Source of the DNA: Pseudomonadota bacterium
Lineage (GTDB): Bacteria > Pseudomonadota > Gammaproteobacteria > Acidiferrobacterales > UBA6901
Length of the DNA stretch: 18,984 nucleotides
NCBI GenBank assembly: GCA_021785795.1
Contig: JAJYEK010000062.1
Location: 1-18,984, forward strand
Direction of reading: 5' to 3'
In this document: positions 1 to 6,556 of the stretch, piece after piece
Layout: each line of letters starts with the position of its first letter
Position numbering within the stretch: the stretch's first letter is position 1
The notes under the pieces: generated by a model
What the model was told of the DNA's origin: nothing
What the model saw: the letters and a program-made list of their open reading frames with translations, nothing else
The model's database searches: none
Made by a program: the position numbers and the translations under genes

Positions 1-107
1 GGCGTGGAGCGGTTGTTGTCTCGATCCGAATTTCACGCACATCGTGCAGGGCCGCCGATGATTATTGATGGGCATCCGATATTCGCATGCTGGATTGAGC
101 CGTTGAG
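1..107 (+). repeat. Left arm of a perfect inverted repeat in luxI (at least 107 bp)
   Basis: Bases 1-107 are the exact reverse complement of 13763-13869. Identity ends sharply at ...GCCGTTGAG and may continue past the left window edge. The two arms enclose 13655 bp, which is the whole biosynthetic region. Exact identity in coding DNA, including third codon positions, suggests a recent duplication, gene conversion or ongoing recombination between the arms. Confidence 0.97.
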
Positions 108-162
108 GCAGGAAGCTCTCCCTAGGGCGGCTCAAAAAATCTCGGAATTGTCGTTCCCGTGA
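1..162 (+). CDS. C-terminal part of a second LuxI-type AHL synthase (5' end outside window)
   Basis: An open frame runs from the first base to TGA at 160-162 and encodes 53 residues. The first 35 (GVERLLSRSEF...FACWIEPL) are the same as the C-terminal region of the complete LuxI encoded on the minus strand at 13702-14313, and the DNA is identical for the first 107 bp. After that the tails differ: here RQEALPRAAQKISELSFP, in the complete gene SSNPGYSLLSITQCHFATHS. The family makes N-acyl-homoserine lactones from acyl-ACP and S-adenosylmethionine. The active-site half lies outside the window, so I cannot say whether this copy is intact. It points into the 322-2677 operon with a 159-bp gap, mirroring how the complete luxI leads into the minus-strand operon. 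It could be a full second synthase or a truncated recombination remnant. Confidence 0.85.
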   Translation, partial: GVERLLSRSEFHAHRAGPPMIIDGHPIFACWIEPLRQEALPRAAQKISELSFP

Positions 163-172
163 ACACGGGAAC
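153..172. promoter_or_regulatory. 20-bp perfect palindrome over the stop codon of the left luxI copy
   Basis: The sequence is GTTCCCGTG-AA-CACGGGAAC, two 9-bp arms around AA that include the TGA stop at 160-162. It could fold as a stem at the transcript end, but no T-run follows (the next bases are CAAGTTAAAT), so a classical intrinsic terminator is not well supported. It could equally be a protein-binding site ahead of the 322-2677 operon. It is not a lux box: the half-sites differ from those at 14374 and 14886. The complete luxI has no counterpart, since the two copies diverge before this point. Confidence 0.4.
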
Positions 173-321
173 CAAGTTAAATCAGCAACCTGTATGCTGG
201 TTTCCGCATGAATGACGGGTTTTTCGAGGTGTCCCATAAACTAAAGCCTTTTCGTCTGCAGCCTTACGAGAAGTAATGGCCGAATTCTGGAAGTTTCTTG
301 AGGGGGGTGTGAGGTGGATGC

Positions 322-1140
322 ATGCGGAAAAGCCTTACTATTAACGGTGTTAGCATTGGCTATTGGGAGCGGAAAGGAGACGGACCCTGCGTAGTCTGTT
401 GTCATGGCAACTCCTCGTCAGGGGATTCTTTCATCGGTCTGATCGAACGGCTCGGCCCCGAAGTCCGAGGTCTGGCAATCGACTTCTACGGCCACGGCGC
501 AACGGCCATGCCAGCGACAGATGTGTGCGATGTGGCAGGCTATTCGGCGCTGATTGTCGCCTTCGTACGACAATTGGACCTCGGTCCATACCTGTTGGTA
601 GGTCACAGCCTCGGGGGGCACGCTGTCATCGAAGCCATTCCCAATCTGCCGCCCGGTCTGATGAGCGCTGTGTGCCTCTCCGCGCCCCCGTTCAACATGG
701 AGACGGTGGTCACGGTTTTCCGTGACCCAACAGAAGGTCTAATCTTCAGTGAGCACCTTTCATTATCGGAAACCACGCGCATCGCCGACACCTTCGTCAA
801 GCTGGATAACCTCTCTGTCGGTGAGTATGAGGCCGTCACCCAACGGATACGGGCTGCTGCGGGTGCTGTCCGCAAAGCCATCGGCGCGTCACTCGCCCGC
901 GGTGCTTTCCAAGACGAAGTCGATATCTGCCGGCGGTCATCGGTTCCGTTACTTTTCATCCAAGGGACCGAAGACCCATTTATCGACATCGATTGCTATA
1001 AATCTCTGCCCGGCCGCGAACGTCATCAGACGGTATTCATCGAGGGAGTCCGCCACAGCCCCCATCTCGAAGCGATTGAGGAGGTGGCGAGCAGGGTCAA
1101 TGCTTTGGCGGGACACGCAAGGGAGCGCCAATTGAAGTGA
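322..1140 (+). CDS. AidH-like alpha/beta hydrolase, candidate AHL lactonase
   Basis: The 272-residue protein has an alpha/beta-hydrolase fold. An oxyanion-loop HGNSSSG lies at about 28-34, the nucleophile elbow GHSLGG gives Ser96, and the likely triad is completed by Asp218 (GTEDPF) and His245 (VRHSPH). From memory, length and several blocks match AidH, the AHL lactonase of Ochrobactrum (271 residues): HGNSSSG, SLGGH plus IE, a PP segment after strand 6, IFSE, and an EDPF-like acid block. If that holds, it would open the homoserine-lactone ring and limit signalling. It may instead hydrolyse a thioester or ester in the local pathway. The start is supported by GAGGTGG at 311-317. It is first in an operon, and its stop overlaps the next start in a TGATG arrangement. 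The protein shows no signal peptide, so it should be cytoplasmic. Confidence 0.8.
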   Translation: MRKSLTINGVSIGYWERKGDGPCVVCCHGNSSSGDSFIGLIERLGPEVRGLAIDFYGHGATAMPATDVCDVAGYSALIVAFVRQLDLGPYLLVGHSLGGHAVIEAIPNLPPGLMSAVCLSAPPFNMETVVTVFRDPTEGLIFSEHLSLSETTRIADTFVKLDNLSVGEYEAVTQRIRAAAGAVRKAIGASLARGAFQDEVDICRRSSVPLLFIQGTEDPFIDIDCYKSLPGRERHQTVFIEGVRHSPHLEAIEEVASRVNALAGHARERQLK

Positions 1141-2384
1141 TGTTCGTCCGCAGGCTAGGCCAAATAGAGACCCGTATGGCGCTGATGCAGAGTGAGCTTT
1201 GCGGTACGACGCAATGCTCGTGGATGGTGGTGCTCGACGGGGTGGTCACGGTGAAATCGGTGCAGTTGGCCGCATATGACGTGTTTCTATACTATCAGGG
1301 CCTTCGCTGCTCAATCGCCGAGGATGAGGAGGGATTTTTCTTCGCCGAGCACGCGGATTGGAGCCGTATCGAAATAATCAGCCGAACCATCAAGGGGGAT
1401 GCCGACGTTCAAAGCGAGCGGCAAAGGTTGTTCACTGAGGAAGTCAATAGGCCGTTGCGGGCCTCAGATGCGCTATGGCGGCTGGTCGTGGTCATGGGGA
1501 AGGGCGAAACTGGCCTAATCATCACCGTCCATCACTCTATTGTCGATGGAACCTGCGCGACTTGGCTTCTGCAATGGTTACTGGAAGGGATTGACGTCAC
1601 GCTAGCCGGGGGCAAGTTGACCGACGCATGCCGGACCTTGGGTGCACCCATCGAGAGATATCTCCGCAAGACTCCCCTACCGGGGGATACGCCATCCTCG
1701 CGGCAAGCCGAAATTCCATTCGCCCTCTATCGTCCATTGGATGAGCGCAGGACAGCCATGATTTCCGCAGGGCTGGATGCAAGAGCCTATCGCGCTCTAT
1801 CCGCAAGAGTTGAGCGGGACGGGGTCACCACCAATTCGCTGATCGCGGCGGCAATGGCGAAGGCCACATCGGAATGTGGGATCGCCAAAGGGGCGATATC
1901 CATAAAGACGGCGGTATCTCTTCGACGTCTCGTACCGGATGGGGAGTGGGGGTGCTACCTGACTGTCGCGGGAGCAGATGTCGACGCGGAGGGGGGAAAC
2001 CTTGAGCAACTCGCGCACGCCTATCATACCGCGCTGATAGCACATGTCTACGAGCGCGGCATTCGGACGCAGGACTTTTCAGGAAGCACGATGCGGTATG
2101 CGATTAAGAAAATAGGTGAGCATCGGGTATTTGTCGATGGCGTGGGCTTGACCTATCTTGGAACGATCGAGTTGAAGAGAAACTTCCTCCATTTCAGACT
2201 GTCGGAGTACCACGCCTGCACCAATCGCAATGCGGGGAATGCCGCCTTCGTTCTGTCCGTGCGCGAGGGCGAGTCTGGTTTGATACTCAGCCTGACCTTC
2301 ACGGAGCCGCTGATGGAGCGGGAGCGGATGATCTGGTTAGGTAGTGCGATCACCAGGGTGCTTCGCACATATGCGGGCCAATAG
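1140..2384 (+). CDS. Stand-alone condensation/acyltransferase-superfamily protein (HHxxxDG)
   Basis: The 414-residue protein carries HHSIVDG at about 131-137, the active-site signature of NRPS condensation domains and of related free-standing acyltransferases (PapA5, alcohol acetyltransferase and WS/DGAT types). A later GLTYLG segment corresponds to the structural motif in the second half. The length suits one complete two-lobed CoA/ACP-dependent acyltransferase without adenylation or carrier domains. I chose ATG at 1140, which overlaps the upstream TGA (1138-1140); an in-frame GTG at 1137 is the alternative. Overlap implies translational coupling with the hydrolase. An acyl carrier protein follows 26 nt later, so this enzyme probably joins an ACP-bound acyl or aryl group to an amine or alcohol. 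The donor and acceptor cannot be read from the sequence. Confidence 0.8.
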   Translation: MFVRRLGQIETRMALMQSELCGTTQCSWMVVLDGVVTVKSVQLAAYDVFLYYQGLRCSIAEDEEGFFFAEHADWSRIEIISRTIKGDADVQSERQRLFTEEVNRPLRASDALWRLVVVMGKGETGLIITVHHSIVDGTCATWLLQWLLEGIDVTLAGGKLTDACRTLGAPIERYLRKTPLPGDTPSSRQAEIPFALYRPLDERRTAMISAGLDARAYRALSARVERDGVTTNSLIAAAMAKATSECGIAKGAISIKTAVSLRRLVPDGEWGCYLTVAGADVDAEGGNLEQLAHAYHTALIAHVYERGIRTQDFSGSTMRYAIKKIGEHRVFVDGVGLTYLGTIELKRNFLHFRLSEYHACTNRNAGNAAFVLSVREGESGLILSLTFTEPLMERERMIWLGSAITRVLRTYAGQ

Positions 2385-2410
2385 AAACCATTTCAGAGGG
2401 GTAATGAACC

Positions 2411-2677
2411 ATGGATCAGGAGCGTTTTTACGCCGTGTTGCGCGAATATCTGGTCGAGTGTCATCCGCGGGTCGATCCCGCTAGTATCGGGAAGGATGAC
2501 GACCTGTGGGGTCTGGGGCTTCTTGATTCGTTCGGCACGGTCGGTCTGTTATGCTTCCTCGAGGAGTTCATCGGCCATCGCATCCCTTTCGCTCATCATT
2601 CACCAAAAGTGTTCCACACGATGGCGCATATTTATCGGACCTTCGTGGCTGGTACGGAGGCTGTTGCTCCCGATTGA
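2411..2677 (+). CDS. Acyl/aryl carrier protein
   Basis: This 88-residue acidic protein has a canonical 4'-phosphopantetheine site, GLLDSFG, with Ser40 as the attachment residue, and helices of normal carrier-protein spacing around it (LREYL before, VGLLCFLEEF after). The GLLDSFGTV form resembles DltC-like and other dedicated carrier proteins more than the fatty-acid ACP form with DSL. AGAGGGG at about 2394-2400 serves as the ribosome site, 10 nt from ATG. It is the third gene of the plus-strand operon, behind the condensation-type protein that would use it. The AMP-forming ligase encoded at 12164-13684 is a candidate to load it. No terminator is visible after its stop. Confidence 0.88.
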   Translation: MDQERFYAVLREYLVECHPRVDPASIGKDDDLWGLGLLDSFGTVGLLCFLEEFIGHRIPFAHHSPKVFHTMAHIYRTFVAGTEAVAPD

Positions 2678-3247
2678 GCGAGAACACGGGTCTTTGTTTG
2701 ACGGGTGCTCCTCAAGCGGTCACGGGTGAGAGGGCGCCGTGCAGGGCGTCGACCTCAGCGAGGAGCCGGAGATCCTAGGGGGGTAGCGGCGGGCGAAGTG
2801 CCGGTGGGCCGCGGTGATCGCTGATGCGGCCACGCTCGCGGAACTGGGCGAAAAGGCTAGCAGGGCAAAAGGCTGTGCACTAGTCGATAATGCAGTCATG
2901 TGTTAGAGTTAACAAGGTATCTAAGGTAAGTGCGGCAATATTGATATGCAGTGATGGCGAACGTAGCTTTGCATACGAGGCTCCAGATGGGTGAGAGCTG
3001 ATCCAAGAGCTACGCTGACCCCATCGACACGGTTCTTCTGGCGGCGCCTCGACAGTCTTTAGCCGTATATCTATGACCCAGAAAGCTAGGCTGAGATCAA
3101 ACCATGTCGCTCACGTTGACAAAATGAGGTGTCGGTCTCTCCTTGCGTAAGGAGCTTAACTTTTGGCGCCGCTAACCGCATTTACCTGGATACCCCACTA
3201 AAGTTAAGTTCAATCATTGGTTGTGCTAATACCACGACCGCTAATTC
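2678..3247. other. 570-bp gene-free gap between acpP-like gene and trpE(G)
   Basis: I find no convincing gene here. The left part (about 2700-2870) is GC-rich, and read on the minus strand it gives broken frames ending in ...DALHGALSPVTA-stop. That looks like a decayed coding remnant, possibly a transposase tail, but I cannot identify it. The right part (about 2880-3247) is more AT-rich and must contain the promoter of the anthranilate synthase gene unless that gene is read from upstream. It holds TTGACA at 3116-3121 without a convincing -10 and a small hairpin CTCCTT-gcgt-AAGGAG at 3139-3154. I see no run of Trp codons, so no trp-type attenuator leader, and no lux box. Confidence 0.5.
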
Positions 3248-5431
3248 ATGAGGTTGGAAAAGGTGAGCATCTCAGCCGATGACGGCAAGACTTTTCATAC
3301 GTTCGGTGGGCTTGAAATCACTCGAACCACCCATGCGGCAGATTCTGAGGAGTTCAACCGCATCACCGCCTCTCTCGACAACTGCATTGGTATCCTATTG
3401 TCCTCGACCTATGAGGTGCCCTCACGTTATTCCAGATGGGATATTGGTTTTGTAAATCCTCCCCTTCAAATCACAGGAAAAGAACTTGGCTTTACGCTTG
3501 AAGCTCTTAATGAAAGGGGGGGTGTCCTGCTAAAATTCTGTCATTTCCTCCTTGAAGGATCGGCTCTCTGGGAGTTGACTGTGGATGATCGGAAGATACA
3601 AGGCCGAATTACCGCAAGTGGCACGCATGGTGCAGCCGAGGAATACCGGACACGAACCCCTTCGCTGTTCTCCGTCCTTCGTGCCCTCATGGAGGGTTTC
3701 CAGTCCGAACAGGATTCGACGTTGGGATTTTACGGCGCCTTTGGGTACGACCTAGTATTCCAGTTTGAACAATTAGAAAAAATGATTCCCCGCTCCCCGG
3801 AGCAGCGGGACATCGTCTTGTTCATTCCAGATAGAGTATTTGTCAGGGACAATATCGACAGCCTAGCCAAGGTCGTCGAATACGATTTCGTGTTCAGGGA
3901 GCACAGCACGCTGGGCAAGCACAGGGAAAACGTCAAAAGTCCTTATCATCCTTCTCCCGCACCGGTGGAATTATCTTCCGACCATCAGCCAGGTGAATTT
4001 GCCCAATGTGTCTGCACAGCCAAGGAAAGCTTTGCCCGCGGTGACCTATTCGAGGTGGTACCAGGTCAAACCTTCGCGAGAAGCATGCCCGTTTCCCCCT
4101 CTGCGGCTTTTCTCAAACTCCGCAACATCAATCCTGCCCCTTACGGATTTCTCATGAATCTCGGGGACAATGAATTCCTTATCGGCGCATCCCCAGAGAT
4201 GTTCGTGCGCGTCCAAGGTAGGCGTGTTGAAACCAGTCCCATCTCTGGTACGATTGCACGGGGAACGGACGCCATAGACGATGCCGTGCAAATTCAAACG
4301 CTGCTCAATTCATCGAAAGATGAAGCCGAGCTGACAATGTGTACCGATGTCGATAGAAATGACAAATCCCGTATCTGCGAGGCCGGCAGTGTGCGCGTCA
4401 TTGGCCGTCGTCAAATCGAGATGTATTCGCGGGTCATCCACACCGTTGACCATATAGAAGGCATCCTGAAAGAAGAATATGATTCCCTTGACGCCTTCAT
4501 AACTCATATGTGGGCGGTCACGGTGACGGGAGCACCGAAGCTCTGGGCCATCAAATTTCTCGAACGATATGAACGAACACCCCGTTACTGGTACGGAGGC
4601 GCGGTGGGGGTCCTTGGTTTCAATGGCAATATCAATACCGGTCTCACACTGAGGACGATACGTGTCAAGGATGGTGTGGCGCAGGTCCGGGCCGGGGCCA
4701 CCCTGCTTTATTTCTCCGATCCTGATGAAGAGGAGAACGAGACCAGGATCAAAGCCAAGGCCATGCTGGAAGCAATCGAGCCACCCAATGAGGAGGCGCG
4801 GGCTGCACCGCCCCCCAGATGTCTAAAGAGCCGACGGTTGAGAGCCCTCCTCGCGGATCACGATGATTCCTTCGTGCATACGCTTGCCAATTATTTTTCG
4901 CAGACGGGGCTCTCGATCGAAACATTCCGCTACAACAACGCCCTCTCCCACCTGAACGCGGATATTGATCTGCTTATACTTTCCCCTGGTCCCGGCAGGC
5001 CAGCGAATTTCGCTACAGACCGGCTGATCGACTCCGCACTAGCACTTGGCGTGCCTATATTTGGTGTTTGTCTTGGCTTGCAGGCGATCGTCGAATATTA
5101 CGGCGGGAAACTCGGACAGCTGTCCGTCCCTTGCCACGGCACGCCATCACGGTTAAAGCATGTCGGAACGGGCCTATTCCGCAATATGCCGCAGAATGTC
5201 ATTGTGGGTAGGTACCACTCACTCTACGCAGAACGTGAGTCGTTGCCCTCAGTCCTGAAAGAAACCGCTACGTCCGACGACGACATCATCATGGCGATAG
5301 AGCATGTAGGTGCTCCGGTCTGGGCCGTCCAGTTTCATCCTGAATCCATGCTCTCCGCCCGCCAGAACCGCGGCATGGAACTGATCTCAAATGTTGTCTC
5401 CCTGGTTGGGGGCGCTTCGAGGCGGACATGA
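3248..5431 (+). CDS. trpE(G): Fused anthranilate synthase TrpE(G), rhizobial type
   Basis: The 727-residue protein combines both anthranilate synthase components. Residues ~1-515 are the chorismate-binding TrpE part: SRYSRWDIGF near 60, PISGT at 331, the VDRNDK block, VTVTGAPK ending at Lys431, and YGGAVG. Residues ~530-727 are the glutamine amidotransferase: LSPGPGRP, GVCLGLQ with nucleophile Cys608, and QFHPES with His697 and Glu699. Size and motifs match the TrpE(G) fusions of rhizobia (about 729 residues), which turn chorismate and glutamine into anthranilate. Related ADIC/PhzE-type enzymes share this order, but the VTVTGAPKLWAIKFLE block favours the rhizobial anthranilate class. It probably supplies the local pathway rather than tryptophan synthesis, as no other trp gene is near. 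ATG at 3248 has no clear Shine-Dalgarno sequence, so the start is slightly uncertain. Confidence 0.92.
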   Translation: MRLEKVSISADDGKTFHTFGGLEITRTTHAADSEEFNRITASLDNCIGILLSSTYEVPSRYSRWDIGFVNPPLQITGKELGFTLEALNERGGVLLKFCHFLLEGSALWELTVDDRKIQGRITASGTHGAAEEYRTRTPSLFSVLRALMEGFQSEQDSTLGFYGAFGYDLVFQFEQLEKMIPRSPEQRDIVLFIPDRVFVRDNIDSLAKVVEYDFVFREHSTLGKHRENVKSPYHPSPAPVELSSDHQPGEFAQCVCTAKESFARGDLFEVVPGQTFARSMPVSPSAAFLKLRNINPAPYGFLMNLGDNEFLIGASPEMFVRVQGRRVETSPISGTIARGTDAIDDAVQIQTLLNSSKDEAELTMCTDVDRNDKSRICEAGSVRVIGRRQIEMYSRVIHTVDHIEGILKEEYDSLDAFITHMWAVTVTGAPKLWAIKFLERYERTPRYWYGGAVGVLGFNGNINTGLTLRTIRVKDGVAQVRAGATLLYFSDPDEEENETRIKAKAMLEAIEPPNEEARAAPPPRCLKSRRLRALLADHDDSFVHTLANYFSQTGLSIETFRYNNALSHLNADIDLLILSPGPGRPANFATDRLIDSALALGVPIFGVCLGLQAIVEYYGGKLGQLSVPCHGTPSRLKHVGTGLFRNMPQNVIVGRYHSLYAERESLPSVLKETATSDDDIIMAIEHVGAPVWAVQFHPESMLSARQNRGMELISNVVSLVGGASRRT

Positions 5432-5479
5432 TAAGTATCCGAAGACCGCAGCGTAACCGTTACTCATGGATGATTTTGG

Positions 5480-5497
5480 GCAGCGTCATTCCGCTGC
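5480..5497. terminator. Weak hairpin in the convergent gap after trpE(G)
   Basis: GCAGCG-tcattc-CGCTGC is a perfect 6-bp inverted repeat with a 6-nt loop, lying in the 153-bp gap between two convergent genes. It could stop transcripts from both sides, but it has no T-run and the stem is short. Nothing else is apparent in 5432-5584. Confidence 0.3.
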
Positions 5498-5584
5498 AGT
5501 GGAAGCAACCGGACAAACTTAAACTCACTCTAATTGTCTTGACCAATGGGTCCACCATAATACTCGTACCACACTTGGTCAGTT

Positions 5585-6556
5585 TTACACTCCGATTAAC
5601 AGATCTTCGCATGGTGACTGGTGGGGTCGGGATGGAGATAATTCGGCTAGGACCTCGATTTCTATGCAGGCGCCATCGCGCGCAAGCTGGGAGAGGAATA
5701 CCTCGCCCACGGCGTTGGAGAGGTAGCCTGAGAGGGTTTTAGCTGCGATTTCTTCTACCTCCGCGCTCGTCACGAAGGCATGGTAGCCGCGAACCGAAGA
5801 AAGCCCCTTTCCGCAGAAAGACACGTATTCCGTGGTAACACCAGCATCAATCGTGAGATGAAGGAGATGTAACAGATCATGGATTGTATCACTAATACAT
5901 ATGTTGTTGCCTTCCCTTCCTTTCGCAGGCAGAATTCCTGAGAAAAATAATAAGCACTCGTCCCTTGAATGAACAGCGATGGCGCGAGAATAGGAAAGCG
6001 GGTTAGTTGTATATTTTTCTGGATCCAAGAGGCCAGGAATGCTTACTTGCGAGACACGGAGGATCGTGCTGCTCACGCCGTATGCGAGTACGGCGCTGGG
6101 GCCCAGATGTCGAATCCCCGTGCTCGCCGGGTACGGCGCACGGCCACTGCCGGACAGCCGTTCCCGGCGTGCATTCTCAAGATCCGTAGTGACTTCCACG
6201 GGATTTAGCAATACTCGCGTGAAGAAGGGGATGAAAGTCTTGTCGAGTGCATCTAGCGCCTTACCATAGGCAGATTGGACATTGTTGCTTTCCTCGAATG
6301 TGGCAGTGATGACTCTGTCGGCGTCCGCCCTCGCTCTTCGCGCAAAGAATATCCCCTTTGGCAGTCCGTTCTCGGAATGCAACATCTGAAGTTTCCTCTC
6401 GCCCTTAAATAGGCGAATCAGTTGGTCGTCAATGCGGGTGACGAGCCCAGTGATCAGGTCGAACATTTCAAGGTCGAGATGGTGAAGCGCGGCGCATGTG
6501 GAAACGACCCACTCTTCACCGCACAGATGTAAGCTAACGGCCTGGAATGTTTTCAT
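5585..6556 (-). CDS. Divergent chorismatase/RidA-fold-like protein
   Basis: The 323-residue protein has the C-terminal layout of the chorismatase family (FkbO, Hyg5, XanB2), enzymes that hydrolyse chorismate to dihydroxycyclohexadiene- or hydroxybenzoate-type products. Visible matches, judged from memory of FkbO, are PASTGI at ~143-148 (family PAATGIG), YTTNPLSYSRA at ~182-192, FFSGILPAKG at ~204-213 (family FISATAGILG) and a final CIEIE with Glu299/Glu301 (family LLVEIE, holding the catalytic Glu). The family's WNY...IN and FC.GR signatures in the middle are not recognisable, so substrate or chemistry may have changed. The chosen ATG at 6556 has GAAGAGG upstream and overlaps the end of the hydroxylase gene by 23 bp; ATG at 6580 is the longer option. 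It is last in the minus-strand operon and convergent with trpE(G), another chorismate user. Confidence 0.6.
   Translation of the reverse strand: MKTFQAVSLHLCGEEWVVSTCAALHHLDLEMFDLITGLVTRIDDQLIRLFKGERKLQMLHSENGLPKGIFFARRARADADRVITATFEESNNVQSAYGKALDALDKTFIPFFTRVLLNPVEVTTDLENARRERLSGSGRAPYPASTGIRHLGPSAVLAYGVSSTILRVSQVSIPGLLDPEKYTTNPLSYSRAIAVHSRDECLLFFSGILPAKGREGNNICISDTIHDLLHLLHLTIDAGVTTEYVSFCGKGLSSVRGYHAFVTSAEVEEIAAKTLSGYLSNAVGEVFLSQLARDGACIEIEVLAELSPSRPHQSPCEDLLIGV

Noticed and set aside
3116..3144. TTGACA at 3116-3121 as the -35 of a trpE(G) promoter
   Set aside because: No acceptable -10 box occurs 16-18 nt downstream, so I did not list it as a promoter.
5428..5742. Open frame of 104 codons overlapping the end of trpE(G)
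   Set aside because: No ribosome site, no recognisable protein features, and its second half runs antisense through the chorismatase-like gene.
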